Assembly: GCA_900548385.1 (NCBI GenBank)
Contig: URKJ01000039.1
Location: forward strand, 1-48,861
Origin: an uncultured bacterium
Lineage (GTDB): Bacteria; Verrucomicrobiota; Lentisphaeria; Victivallales; UBA1829
Direction of reading: 5' to 3'
DNA length: 48,861 bases
Under the pieces are notes generated by a model, which saw only the letters and a list, made by a program, of their open reading frames with translations, did no database searches and was not told the origin of the DNA. Shown here in pieces: positions 25,398 through 35,600 of the stretch (position 1 is the stretch's first letter; each line of letters begins with the position of its first letter). The position numbers and the translations under genes are program-made.

Positions 25398-28340
25398 ATG
25401 AAACCGGCAATCATTTCCCTCCTGATTCTCGGCGCACTCTCCGCATCCGGTGAAAATCTGCTGCGCAATTCCAGCTTTGAACTCGGAAGCGCGGAATACA
25501 GCATTGCGGCGGGAATCCCGTACTCCGCATCCGACTTCACCCCCGGAACAGCGGAACGCGACGGCTCAACGCGCATTCACGGAAAATACAGTCTGTTTTT
25601 TCCCAATCCGAACGGCAATGTCATGCAGTTTTCCTCGCACGACGTCACTCTGACTCCGGGCAAACGCTACACGTTCACCTGTCAGCTGAAATCAGACCGT
25701 CCCGCCGAAGTTCAACTCCTGCTGCGTTCCTGCACCTACGACAAAAAGGGGTACCACTGGCAAAACAGCTCGACCGTGTTCCGCGTCACTCCGGAATGGA
25801 AACGGTTTTCTTTCACCATGCCCGCAATTCCGAACAAAAATCCCGTCTGGAATCTGGTTCTGAACTGGAAAACGGAAAAATTATGGCTGGACGCGGTACA
25901 GCTGACGGCGACCCCGGAAAGCTATGTTCCGGCGGAACCGGTGGAAATCGCATTTGAGCGCAATCAGCCGGTCCGCTTTCCCGGCAAAAACAATTTCACT
26001 CTGAAAGCGGTAAATCACTCCGCCGGAAAAGTGTCCCGGAAAGTCGCGGTTCAGCTGTACGACGTTTTCTACAAGACGGCAATGCCGCTGACAACGCTCA
26101 CGTTTGAACTGGAACCGGGAGCCGTGACGGAAAGGACTTTCTCCGCCGATCTCTCCCGCTACGGAACATTCGAACTGCGAACCGATGCAGGAAGCATTCC
26201 CCTGCTGTTCTCAGTTCTCGGTAAACTGCCGGTCCGCAGCTATTCGTTCGGGAACGGGTTTTCCGCCGGAGTCAACGGGCATCTGTTTCATATCCAAAGC
26301 ACCCGTTTTCTTCCGAAAGATCCCGACGGGCTCCCGCCGGCACCGTATTTCGGAGCCTGCGGAATGAATATGGATGAGTTTTTCGCCCGTACCCGTCTGT
26401 GCGGATTCGGTTCGATCCGTCTGCATGACGACGGCGTCTTTTACTGGTGGCGGACCGAGCGGGAACGGGGGAAATATGACTGGAGCCATACCGACAACAT
26501 CATCCGGCGCGCCCGGAAAAACGGAATCGACATTCTGCCGCGGCTCGGCAGTTCCGAGTTCATGGTCAACATCAAACATGACAAATTCGCCAATTCGTGG
26601 ATCCGCAAGGCAAGTACTCCGACCGATGAAGCGGCGACGCCGAATTTCCGGCGCATTCTGCCGCCTCCTGACGCATGGGAAGCATTCGTCTACGAATTCG
26701 TAAACCGCTACAAGAACGAAATCAAGTGTTACGAGATCATGAATGAGCCGAACCTGTATCTGTCCCCGGCCCGTTACAAGGAATACCTCAAACGCGCATA
26801 TCGCGCGGCAAAGAAAGCGGACCCGGAGTGCACGGTCGTCGGTTTCTGCACAACCGGAGACCTGAACAGCAATCTCGGTCAATTCCTTGAAGAATGCGGA
26901 AAACTCGGAGCGTTCCGGTATGCGGATGCGATCTCGTTCCATCCGTACAGCGCACAGCTGGACGACTCCCCCATTCCCGCGGAGCAGCAGATACGGCAGG
27001 CCTTTGCAATCATCGGCAGATACCGTCCGGGAATGCCGCTCTGGAATTCGGAACTTTATTTTATCCAAACAATGAAAGGTTTGGATAAACCGGTGGAGGA
27101 ACGGGGCGAATTTCCGGCGGGCAATCTGATCCGCCGCTATCTGATCGACCTCGGCGAAGGACTTTCACAGAGCATTGCGGTCTGGGCGCCGCGCATCGTC
27201 GGGCTCGACCTGCGCCCCGGCTACAAATGGTCCAACTTTGCGGCATCCACTTTTATTCCGAACGAGCATGCCGCCGCGACAAATGCGTTCGCCCGTTTTC
27301 TGGAAGGCGGAAAAGGAATCCGGAAGCTGGATCTGCTGCGCGGTGTAAGCGCATGGAGCTATCAGGACCGGAACGGATATCCGGTCGCCGCCTGCTGGGC
27401 GATGGAGCAGGGAGAAAAATTCAAACTCGAACTGCCGGAAAACGTGATCGCTTACGACCTGTTCGGCAATCCGGTTCCGGGTAAAACGGTCGAAATCGGC
27501 AACGATCCCGTTTACCTGAAGGGCAAACAGCCGTTTGACGACTGGCAGAGTATCACCGTAATTCCGCAACGGAAACTGGTCGTGACCGGCGCCCGGAACA
27601 GCGTTATCGGTGGGAAAAACGTTTTCGCTATCGAAATCCGGAACAACACGCGCACGAAACAGAACGTCGCCGTTCGGCTTCCGGAAACGGAAAAACAGGA
27701 GCTTGCACTCGCGCCGCAGGAAGTCCGGACCCTCTATTTTTCTGCGCCGGAAAAACCGTCCGGAACAATCACCGTTCTTGTTTCAGACGGCGAAACGGTG
27801 GAACGTTTCTCCGTCGTCCCGGTTTCCGGCAGAACGGCACGTCCGGGAACGCCGTATCCGATCGGGGACAATGCGGAATTTGAAATCCGGACCTCTCCGG
27901 AATTTCTGGAATTCCATGTGACCGTGCGCGACGACAAGCGCGGCGGACGGATTAAGGGGGCTCCCTGGAGCGGCGACGGAATTGAATTTTTCCTGGACAC
28001 AGCACCCGACCGGGAGCTCGGCAGAAAGGATTATACGGACTCCTGTTACCGTCTGTACCTCGTCCCGAAGTCATCGAACGGTCTTCCGGAAGCGCTTTCC
28101 GTCAGCCCGAACCTGAACAGAAACGGCATACAATATACGCTGGATGACAAAGGAGCGGACTTTTCCACCGTCGTGCGGATTCCGTGGAAAAACCTCGGAC
28201 TGCCCGGTCCCGCCTCTCTGACGTTCGATATCGCCGTCGATGATTCGGACGGGGAACGCCGTCACTCTCAGGCGGTCTGGGCAGGCGGAGCGGAAAACTG
28301 GTGCAACCGCTTTCTGTTCGGGCGTCTGCTTCTGCCCTGA
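25398..28340 (+). CDS. Large secreted multidomain glycosidase: CBM - clan GH-A barrel - CBM9-like
   Basis: 980 residues. The open frame could start at 25383 (ATGA overlap), but AAAGG before 25398 and the signal peptide MKPAIISLLILGALSASG favour 25398. Residues ~20-175 resemble a CBM_4_9 module (NLLRNSSFELG, LTPGKRYTFTCQLKSD, KRFSFTMPAI). The barrel runs from about 330 (GFGSIRLHDDGVFYWWRTER) with acid/base E450 (EIMNEPNL) and nucleophile E552 (LWNSELYF), close to GH39/GH42-like enzymes. The C-terminal ~170 residues resemble a CBM9-type module (WSGDGIEFFLDTAPDREL). It is last in the regulator-pseudopilin-CBP-glycosidase unit. Confidence 0.82.
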   Translation: MKPAIISLLILGALSASGENLLRNSSFELGSAEYSIAAGIPYSASDFTPGTAERDGSTRIHGKYSLFFPNPNGNVMQFSSHDVTLTPGKRYTFTCQLKSDRPAEVQLLLRSCTYDKKGYHWQNSSTVFRVTPEWKRFSFTMPAIPNKNPVWNLVLNWKTEKLWLDAVQLTATPESYVPAEPVEIAFERNQPVRFPGKNNFTLKAVNHSAGKVSRKVAVQLYDVFYKTAMPLTTLTFELEPGAVTERTFSADLSRYGTFELRTDAGSIPLLFSVLGKLPVRSYSFGNGFSAGVNGHLFHIQSTRFLPKDPDGLPPAPYFGACGMNMDEFFARTRLCGFGSIRLHDDGVFYWWRTERERGKYDWSHTDNIIRRARKNGIDILPRLGSSEFMVNIKHDKFANSWIRKASTPTDEAATPNFRRILPPPDAWEAFVYEFVNRYKNEIKCYEIMNEPNLYLSPARYKEYLKRAYRAAKKADPECTVVGFCTTGDLNSNLGQFLEECGKLGAFRYADAISFHPYSAQLDDSPIPAEQQIRQAFAIIGRYRPGMPLWNSELYFIQTMKGLDKPVEERGEFPAGNLIRRYLIDLGEGLSQSIAVWAPRIVGLDLRPGYKWSNFAASTFIPNEHAAATNAFARFLEGGKGIRKLDLLRGVSAWSYQDRNGYPVAACWAMEQGEKFKLELPENVIAYDLFGNPVPGKTVEIGNDPVYLKGKQPFDDWQSITVIPQRKLVVTGARNSVIGGKNVFAIEIRNNTRTKQNVAVRLPETEKQELALAPQEVRTLYFSAPEKPSGTITVLVSDGETVERFSVVPVSGRTARPGTPYPIGDNAEFEIRTSPEFLEFHVTVRDDKRGGRIKGAPWSGDGIEFFLDTAPDRELGRKDYTDSCYRLYLVPKSSNGLPEALSVSPNLNRNGIQYTLDDKGADFSTVVRIPWKNLGLPGPASLTFDIAVDDSDGERRHSQAVWAGGAENWCNRFLFGRLLLP

Positions 28341-28380
28341 AAAGAGCGCCTCCTTTTCCGGAAAAACGTCGAAACAGGGA

Positions 28381-28409
28381 TTGCTTATTGCTCCTTGCGG
28401 GTGTATAGT
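28381..28409 (+). promoter_or_regulatory. Candidate promoter of the exonuclease-rpe-radical SAM operon
   Basis: TTGCTT (28381-28386), 17-bp spacer, TATAGT (28404-28409), 69 bp before the exonuclease start. The boxes are imperfect. Confidence 0.45.
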
Positions 28410-28427
28410 ATGAATTGAACTAAAATG

Positions 28428-28449
28428 CGCTTTCGGGGAAAGCGTTTTT
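28428..28449 (+). terminator. Hairpin plus T-tract between promoter and exonuclease start
   Basis: CGCTTTC (28428-28434) pairs with GAAAGCG (28438-28444) across a GGG loop, followed by five T. It is a textbook small intrinsic terminator. It may end the glycosidase operon that stops at 28340, or, if the promoter at 28381 is real, act as an attenuator in the leader of the next operon. Confidence 0.6.
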
Positions 28450-28477
28450 CAAACATCCAATGCAAGGAGTATCTGCA

Positions 28478-29290
28478 ATGCTTTCCATCATCAAAGACAA
28501 ACCGCTGGTGTTCTTCGATCTCGAAACCACCGGCACCAATATGCTGACCGACCGGATCGTGGAAATTTCCGTTGTCAAACTGTTTCCCGACGGCACCCGC
28601 GAAGTCAAAACCCGCCGGATCAATCCCGAAATGCATATTCCGGAAGAGGCGTCCGCGATTCACGGGATCTATGACGACGACGTCAGGGACGCTCCGACGT
28701 TCCGTCAGATCGCGCAGAGCCTGTATATCTATCTTGAAGACTGCGACCTCGGCGGCTACAACGTCGTCAAGTTCGACGTTCCGGTGCTCGTGAAAGAGTT
28801 CCAGCGCGCCGGACTCGAATTCGACACGAAAAAACGCCGGATCGTGGATGCGTATTATCTCTATTGCAAGATGGAACCGCGTACACTCAAGGCGGCTTAT
28901 AAAAAATTCTGCGGGAAGAGTCTCGACGACGCCCATTCCGCCGAAGCGGACACGCTGGCGTCGCTGGAGGTGTTTGAAGCGGAATTGGAAAAATATTCGC
29001 AATGGACCTCCGAAGAGATGCCGGAAGACGTGGAGTTCACGCCGGACCTCGACGCCATCCATGCCCTCTGCACCCCGCGCATACCCGACGCCGTCGATCC
29101 GGACGGACGTTTCAAGTGGCGCGGCGGCGAGGTCGTGATCGGCTTCGGACGCAACGCCGGACAGTCGCTGAAAACGGTCGCCGTGGAAAATCCGGAGTTT
29201 CTCCGCTGGATCCTCAAAGCGGATTTCTCGCCGGAAGTCAAAAAAATCGCCTCCGATGCGCTCAAAGGATTCTTTCCGGAAAAGCAGTGA
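28478..29290 (+). CDS. DEDDh 3'-5' exonuclease with C-terminal DUF3820-like domain
   Basis: 270 residues, start fixed by AAGGAG eight bases upstream. The exonuclease domain has all DEDDh positions: D14 and E16 (FFDLETTGT), D100 (VKFDVPVL), H153 and D158 (HSAEADTLAS). This is the DNA polymerase III epsilon-type fold, which removes nucleotides from 3' ends. After residue ~200 a separate small domain follows (VIGFGRNAGQSLKTVAVENP, FLRWILKADFS), like the FG-K-G-x-S/PEYLRW domain often fused to such exonucleases. It lies five bases before an unknown gene and likely heads a housekeeping operon continuing through rpe. Confidence 0.88.
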   Translation: MLSIIKDKPLVFFDLETTGTNMLTDRIVEISVVKLFPDGTREVKTRRINPEMHIPEEASAIHGIYDDDVRDAPTFRQIAQSLYIYLEDCDLGGYNVVKFDVPVLVKEFQRAGLEFDTKKRRIVDAYYLYCKMEPRTLKAAYKKFCGKSLDDAHSAEADTLASLEVFEAELEKYSQWTSEEMPEDVEFTPDLDAIHALCTPRIPDAVDPDGRFKWRGGEVVIGFGRNAGQSLKTVAVENPEFLRWILKADFSPEVKKIASDALKGFFPEKQ

Positions 29291-29294
29291 GCCT

Positions 29295-30092
29295 ATGTCC
29301 GATGATTTCAAGAACCTTTTCAAACTGTTGGACGACGACAACGAGCAATCCGCCTGCATAGCGATGGCGGAACTGCTTCAGCAGGCCGGTCCGCGGCTGG
29401 AACGCATTCTCCGTTCCCTTCAGGAGACTTCCGATGCCAAGCTGCGCCGCCGGATCCATCAGATGCAGTCCGCGATCATCAAGCGGCGGAACCGCCGGAT
29501 TCTCGGCGACGCTCTCGATCACGGCGAACTCTCCCTGCTGGAGGGGATCGTGCGCCTGCACCTGCTGTGGTTCGACAACGATACCCGCGGGGAAGTCATG
29601 GAGCAATGGGACGAGTTCATTCAGGAGTCCGCAAAACGCAACTGCTCCACGGTGCGCCGGCAGCTGATCTATATTCAGAAAAAGCTGACCTGTTCCGCCA
29701 CGTTCATGGAAGATATGAACGCCGACCAGATCTGCATCGGCACGATTCTGGAAGACGGTTTCGCCAGTGACTTCATGTGCTGCATCATCGCCAAATTGTT
29801 TGCGGAGCATTATGACACTCCGATGGACATCGCACGGTTTCAGGGCGAATTTGTGCTTCATCACAACGGCACGCTCTATTCGCCGTCGCACCAGTGGGGC
29901 GAACTGATGAATCCCGATCCCGGAATTCATTTCTGGAACACGGAGGAACTGCTCACGATGGTCGGCTCCATGCTCTTCGCCTGTGCGGTTTCAACCGACA
30001 GCTTCCGTTATATTTATACGATCGGCAACTGTATGCTTCACAACAAGCGCGATCTGCAATTTCTGCCGTACCCGTACGGCGGAGGGAAATAA
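29295..30092 (+). CDS. Conserved-looking protein of unknown function
   Basis: 265 residues, soluble, no signal peptide or membrane segment. The N-terminus is helical and HEAT-like (FKNLFKLLDDDNEQSACIAMAELLQQAG), followed by a compact domain with LHLLWFDNDTRGEVMEQWDE, ADQICIGTILEDGF and FQGEFVLHHNGTLY. I do not recognise the family; a distant relation to SirB1/transglutaminase-like proteins, which also pair a helical repeat with a small domain, crossed my mind but no Cys-His-Asp triad is evident. The start at 29295 lies five bases after the exonuclease stop, with only a weak ribosome binding site, suggesting coupled translation. Confidence 0.7.
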   Translation: MSDDFKNLFKLLDDDNEQSACIAMAELLQQAGPRLERILRSLQETSDAKLRRRIHQMQSAIIKRRNRRILGDALDHGELSLLEGIVRLHLLWFDNDTRGEVMEQWDEFIQESAKRNCSTVRRQLIYIQKKLTCSATFMEDMNADQICIGTILEDGFASDFMCCIIAKLFAEHYDTPMDIARFQGEFVLHHNGTLYSPSHQWGELMNPDPGIHFWNTEELLTMVGSMLFACAVSTDSFRYIYTIGNCMLHNKRDLQFLPYPYGGGK

Positions 30093-30104
30093 AGGAAAAC
30101 GACA

Positions 30105-30809
30105 ATGAAACAAATGCTGAATGATATGCCGACGGACCGCATTCTGGTATCGCCATCCATCCTGTCGGCGGATTTTGCAAATCTCGCAACCGACGTCCGC
30201 ATGGTGGAGGAAGCCGGATGCGACATGATTCACCTGGATGTGATGGACGGTCATTTTGTGCCGAACATCACATTCGGTCCGCCGCTCGTAAAGTCGCTCC
30301 GTCCCCGTTCCGGCCTGCTGTTTGACACACACCTGATGATCTCCCGTCCGCTCCGGTACGTCAAGGCGTTTGCCGATGCCGGTTCCGATCTGCTCACGTT
30401 TCATCTGGAATCGGAGGACGATCCCGCCGCGGTGATCCGGGCGATCCGGGAACTCGGCTGTTCGGTCGGGATCTCCATCAAGCCGAAAACGCCTGCCGGC
30501 GCACTCCTCCCGTTTCTCAAGGAAATCGACATGGTGCTCGTCATGACCGTCGAACCCGGATTCGGCGGTCAGTCCTTCATGGCGGACATGATCCCGAAAG
30601 TCGCGGAGCTTCACGAACTGTTCCGGACCGGCAATCCAACCTGCCGGATCCAGGTGGACGGCGGAATCGACTCAAAAACCGCACCGGACATCATCCGCGC
30701 CGGGGCCTCGATCCTTGTTGCCGGAACAGCGGTGTTCCGGGCGAAGGAAGGACCGGAGGAAGCGATCCGCACGTTGCATTCCTACGCTCCGCTGCTTCCG
30801 GTCCGATGA
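30105..30809 (+). CDS. rpe: Ribulose-phosphate 3-epimerase
   Basis: 234 residues. It interconverts ribulose 5-phosphate and xylulose 5-phosphate in the pentose phosphate pathway, in the cytoplasm. Diagnostic segments: SPSILSADFANL, the metal and catalytic region MIHLDVMDGHFVPNITFGPP, HLMI, FHLES, MTVEPGFGGQSFM and the phosphate-binding VDGGI and AGTAVF. Length and order are normal for the family. AAAGGAA lies about nine bases before the ATG. Its stop overlaps the next start (ATGA), tying it to the radical SAM-methyltransferase fusion. Confidence 0.95.
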   Translation: MKQMLNDMPTDRILVSPSILSADFANLATDVRMVEEAGCDMIHLDVMDGHFVPNITFGPPLVKSLRPRSGLLFDTHLMISRPLRYVKAFADAGSDLLTFHLESEDDPAAVIRAIRELGCSVGISIKPKTPAGALLPFLKEIDMVLVMTVEPGFGGQSFMADMIPKVAELHELFRTGNPTCRIQVDGGIDSKTAPDIIRAGASILVAGTAVFRAKEGPEEAIRTLHSYAPLLPVR

Positions 30810-32527
30810 ACACGATCAGAACGCTGAAGGATTATTTTGTCGAACGGTACGGAACCGCCGTTCAGCGCATTCCGCTGGACCTCGGCTTTTCCTGCCCGCA
30901 CCGGGATTCCGCCGGACGGGGCGGGTGCGCGTTCTGCGCCGACGACGGCAGCCGTGCCCGGCATCTTCACGAAGGAATGACACTGGAAGAGCAGGTGTCG
31001 CGCGGCGTGGAATACGTTCGTACCCGCTATCACGCGGAACCGCCGTATGCCGCATACTTTCAGGCGTTCACCTCGACCAATGCGCCGGCGGACACGCTGC
31101 GGAACATCTTTCACCGCGTTCTTGCACTGGCGCATTTCAACACGGTAATCATCGCCACCCGTCCCGACTGCCTACCGCCCGAAACCGTGGACGTTATCGC
31201 GGAACTGACCGAAAACTATGACGTCTGGGTGGAACTCGGCGTACAGACTGCCAACGACGCCACGCTCGACCGGATCAACCGCGGACATCATTTCGACGCC
31301 GTCCGGGATGCGGCGGTTCGCCTGCATGAGCGCGGAATCAAGGTTTCCGCCCATGTGATTCTCGGCCTGCCGGGAGAAACGGCAAAAGATCATCTGCGGA
31401 CCGCGCGGGAACTGGCGAAACTGCCGTTTTCCGGAATCAAAGTTCACAATCTGCTTGTTCTGAAAAACACGGAACTGGAACGCATGTACCGCAACGGAGA
31501 CGTCACGCCGCTGAACGAATACGAATACGCCTCCGCGCTGGCGCTCTTTCTCCGGGAACTGCCGGAAAACTGGATCGTCATGCGGCTGTGCGCGGATGCT
31601 CCGGAGGAGGAAATCGTAGCACCGAAATGGTGGATGACGAAATCCGCATTCACCGAGATGTTTCTGCAGATGTTCGCTTCCGGGGAGATCGCGCCGGACT
31701 GCATGAAAGCGGTCCGCACGGAAGACGGCTCCTACACCTTTTACCATCCCCGGTACCGGCAGCACTTTCACAGCACAGCAGGCGCATGGGAGGAATCGGC
31801 GCGCAAATATCTCCAGCCCTGCGGAGTCGCCGACCGGTTGAAAAGCGGCAGGAACGCTTCGATCCTCGACGTCGGCTTCGGAATGGGTTTCAACGTCTGT
31901 TCCGCTGTCGAACTGGCGGAAAACACCGGAAATCATGCCAGACTCTACATCACGACACTGGAAGCGGACCCCGCTGCGCTGGACGCCGCACAGCGTCTGC
32001 CGGAACGGAAAGGGGCGGAAATCGTCAAGGCGCTTGCGGAACACGGCTGTTACGAATCGCCTTCCGCCCGCGTTGAGCTGATGCTCGGCGACGCCCGCGA
32101 TTCGGTCCGTTATCTTTCCGCCCGTTACGATTATATTTTTCTGGACGGCTTCACCCCCGATACCAACCCGGAGCTGTGGACCATCGACTTCCTGTCCAAG
32201 CTCAAAGAGCGTCTGAAACCGGACGGTTTTCTGGCTTCCTACTGCGGAGCCTACCCGTTCAAAGGCGCGCTTCTGGAACTCGGCTTTCACCTGTACGAAT
32301 CGACGCCGTTCGGACGCCGGAGAGGCGGAACAGTCGCCGCACTGGATACCGCGCCCTTTCTTCCGCCGCTTCCGGAAAAAGATATTCTGATTGCGACAAA
32401 ATCCACCGCCGGCACCCCCTACCGCGATCCGCTTCTGCGCTGGACCCGCGATGAAATCCTGCAGGATCGTGTCGAACACGTCGCCCGTCTGCGGGCAAGC
32501 GGTACCCCGAAGTGGTATAAAGGCTGA
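30806..32527 (+). CDS. Fusion of a YhcC/YtqA-type radical SAM protein and an MnmC1/MnmD-like tRNA methyltransferase
   Basis: 573 residues, start overlapping the rpe stop. Residues 1 to ~310 are a TIGR01212-type radical SAM enzyme: cluster cysteines C30, C41 and C44 (C-x10-C-x2-C in GFSCPHRD..GGCAFC), then FQAFTSTNAP, WVELGVQTAND, VSAHVILGLPGE and HNLLVLKNTEL. From ~330 on it is a Rossmann methyltransferase with ILDVGFGMGFN (about 352-362) and the MnmC1 hallmark FLDGFTPDTNPELW (about 444-457), then PDGFLASYC. MnmC1/MnmD methylates nm5(s2)U34 of tRNA; the YtqA family has been linked to the same wobble-uridine pathway in Gram-positives. One polypeptide could thus perform two consecutive steps. 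That coupling is inference. Confidence 0.82.
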   Translation: MNTIRTLKDYFVERYGTAVQRIPLDLGFSCPHRDSAGRGGCAFCADDGSRARHLHEGMTLEEQVSRGVEYVRTRYHAEPPYAAYFQAFTSTNAPADTLRNIFHRVLALAHFNTVIIATRPDCLPPETVDVIAELTENYDVWVELGVQTANDATLDRINRGHHFDAVRDAAVRLHERGIKVSAHVILGLPGETAKDHLRTARELAKLPFSGIKVHNLLVLKNTELERMYRNGDVTPLNEYEYASALALFLRELPENWIVMRLCADAPEEEIVAPKWWMTKSAFTEMFLQMFASGEIAPDCMKAVRTEDGSYTFYHPRYRQHFHSTAGAWEESARKYLQPCGVADRLKSGRNASILDVGFGMGFNVCSAVELAENTGNHARLYITTLEADPAALDAAQRLPERKGAEIVKALAEHGCYESPSARVELMLGDARDSVRYLSARYDYIFLDGFTPDTNPELWTIDFLSKLKERLKPDGFLASYCGAYPFKGALLELGFHLYESTPFGRRRGGTVAALDTAPFLPPLPEKDILIATKSTAGTPYRDPLLRWTRDEILQDRVEHVARLRASGTPKWYKG

Positions 32528-32585
32528 AAACCAACCGGGAAAAGTTCACAATCCGCTGATGCAGGGATGTGATTCAAACAAAAAA

Positions 32586-32628
32586 ATAAAACCATGCGTT
32601 CTGTGCATTACAGAAGGCATGGTTTTAT
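32586..32628. terminator. Bidirectional terminator between convergent operons
   Basis: A long hairpin: ATAAAACCATGC (32586-32597) pairs with GCATGGTTTTAT (32617-32628), one mismatch, then an inner stem TTCTGT/ACAGAA around GCATT. The minus strand reads into TTTT-A-TTTTTTT, a good T tract for the 1555-residue gene; the plus strand has four T. Confidence 0.85.
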
Positions 32629-32651
32629 CGTGGTTCAAAACCGTATTCCGG

Positions 32652-35600
32652 TTATTTGCTGAACACCCGGATGTTCTGATAGAAGACAGCTCCGCGGGGT
32701 TCTCCTTTGCGCGGGTCCAGCTGAGTCGTCAGATTCAGGATGAACTCGTTTCCGCCGTTCAGCAGAGCGGGATCCGTGCATTCAAACCGGAATTCCTGCC
32801 ACTCTCCGTTTTTCCCCGCCGGAAGCTGATAAAAAACGGGTTTGTTGCTTTTGGGGAACCAGAGAAACACCATCGGAACATTCCCGGAATAATCCGCAGA
32901 ACGCATGACCCGTCCCGTCACCACCAGAGCCTTGCTTCCGGCGGGAAAACTCAGGCGGTTGCGGGCATAACCGCAGAAGTTCTCCACGGAAGCCCGGATC
33001 TCCAAAGCACGCGGCGGCTGGCCGTCACGCGGAGAGTTCCCGGTAAATCCTCCGGCGGCATGGTTTTTCCCCTTCCCCCAGTCGTGAAACAGGAATCTGT
33101 CGCTGCCGGAAACCAGAAGATGATACAGCTGTTTCTCCGCAATGGCGGCACTCTCCATTTTCTTCGGCATGGAAGCGCTGCGCCGCCAGTTTCCGGTTTC
33201 CGGCACGATTCCCGGAACCGTCCGAGCCGGCTCCGGAAGCGGGAACGGTGCAAACCGTTCCATGTCGATCCGGTCAAACCGGATTTCGACGCTGGTCTTT
33301 TTCCCTGCCGGAACGGGAATGAAAAGCCGGTGCGTCGCGGAATCATACTTCCAGCTTCCCGATTTTCCGTTCACCGTCACGGCGGCGGGTTCCTGTGAGG
33401 AAAGGAATCCGAGCCGGAACTTTTCCGGAACACGCTCAAGCGTCACCACGGCTTTTTTCGCGGACGGAACGAACTGGAAATCCGGAAGCGGAAGAGGCGC
33501 CCAGTCGGTCAGCAGCAGAGGACAGCCGCCCGCAAGAATCAGCGACAGAACATCACGGTCCATTCCATTCCGGATGTAAAAGATCGTTTTGGAACTCATC
33601 GTTTCGTAGATACGCCGGACAGCGGAAATCTTCTCGCCGTTCAGAATGCGGAACATGAGCGTCGTTGCCAGCGGAGCGCTCCACTGGAACGATTCCGTAT
33701 CCCCGTTCGGGAAATACTGTGCGCAGAGCTTCTGGAAACGTCTCAGGTCATTCCAGATATATTTGGAATAGGGATAATAAATATCAAGGCCTTCATCCCT
33801 CCCCGCATAGGAAAGCAGAGAGGCGTAGGAAGCGACATAAATATTTCTTTCGTTCGCCGCGTGCATACTCTGATTGCTGAACGAATTCGGAGTGATGAAC
33901 TCACGGAAACCGACGTTGATGTGATCCACCCCGACCAGTCCGTTCCGTCTTCCGTAATCCAGAAATGCCGGACGCGCGATCAGCGGCAGCTGGCTCTTCG
34001 CCAGATGATACGCTCCTTTTGCGATCTCCCGCTCGTTTCCGACCCGCTGCGCGATGCGGAAATAGGCGCAATGACCGGCAAACGGAGCCTGCGAACAATC
34101 GACCACCGGGCCGTTGTCGCCGGAATCGTTGCTGCCGTCGTCCATCCATGCCCAGTCATGTACGTTTTTCACATAACCGAGCATCTTATCGACGGTCAGA
34201 TACCGTCCGTCGCGGACGGCGTCCGGAGAAGCAAGCGGCGAATTATCGCGCCAGAGAGCTTTCAGCCGCCCGGTATCTCCGGTCATGGAACTGTACTGCT
34301 CCAGTGCATTCAGATGCAGCCCGACACCATATCCGCGGTCGCCGAACACGCCGACATCACCGGGATAATCCGCTCCGATTGAGAACGAATAGAAATATTT
34401 TCTGCCGGAATACGGTTCCGTCAGCGAGCGCCAGACCCGGTTGGTGCGGTATCCGGCAGACTCCTTCATCATATAGCGGAACATGCCGTTCAAATACTGC
34501 TGATAGACCGGAGACCAGTACTGCCAGAGTTTGGAGGCTTCGCCGCCGGGGAAACTGATCGAATGCCACGCGCGGGAGAGCCGCTCGTCATACAGACGGA
34601 ACCGCGATCCCTCGATGTCATCCATTCCGTGGCGCCGGACGCGCTCCACGTCTTTCGGGTCTCCTTCCGCGTTGCGCGCAATACTGTACTGCGGAATATC
34701 GGGAACCGGAAGCGTGTAGGTAATTTCCGCGCCCTCCACGCCGTAAAGCGGACCGTAAATCGTCGGATAGTTCAGATCCCGCAGCTCATCCGGCAGAACG
34801 GCGTCAAAGCCGCGGTCCGCCATCAGGGACAGAACCGGAGGAAGAACCGCAAGTTTCAGCGGCTTGATTCCCCAGTCGTTTTCCGCGAATTCCCGGAATT
34901 TGTATTTATTGATGATCTCAACCGTTTTCCGGTCCTTGTCATAGCGGTAAAACTCGCGGCAGTCTTCGGGCTGGGCAAGCGCGGAACGTCCGAAAAATTC
35001 CGCCGCTTCGACAGCCGCAAACGGCAGTTTGCCGCGCCAGTTTCCCGTCGCCTGAAGCGGAGCGCCATACAGCGTATTGAGCCAAACCGCTCCGTTCCGG
35101 TCAAACTGTATCTTCAGTTCTCCATCCTTGCGGACGATCGTCCGCGGCTTGCGCTGAAAGATCACCTGAAGCGGGATACTCCCGCGATGTCCGGCAAGAT
35201 CCTGCTCCGCATTCGCACCGTTCCAGAGAACGATCCAGTTCGAGCCAAGTTCACCGTCACGGTCCCGGTCATAAACGACCCCGTTTCCGGCAATGGCTTC
35301 CGAACGCACTTCCCGTTTCCCGTTCAGCCAGCCGATATTGGTAAACGCTCCGGTCGGCGAATCGGCAAGCACAAACACGCGATGAGCACTCTCCAGCAGA
35401 AGCGCGGGCGAAAGCAGATTCATATCGGCGGTGAACAAATCGCCGCAGGTAAACTGCTTGCGGGTCCAGCTGATCGCATTCACTTTCACGTTTCCAGGCG
35501 TAGAACCGGAATAGAACTGCGTCGGATCGTATCCGAATTCCACAGACGAATTGGGACCCGTCACAGGAAGCGCCCCCAGACGTTTTGCCGTATCCGGATC

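Noticed and set aside
31172..32479. 435-codon minus-strand frame
   Set aside because: Antisense to the radical SAM-methyltransferase fusion, which has conserved motifs throughout.
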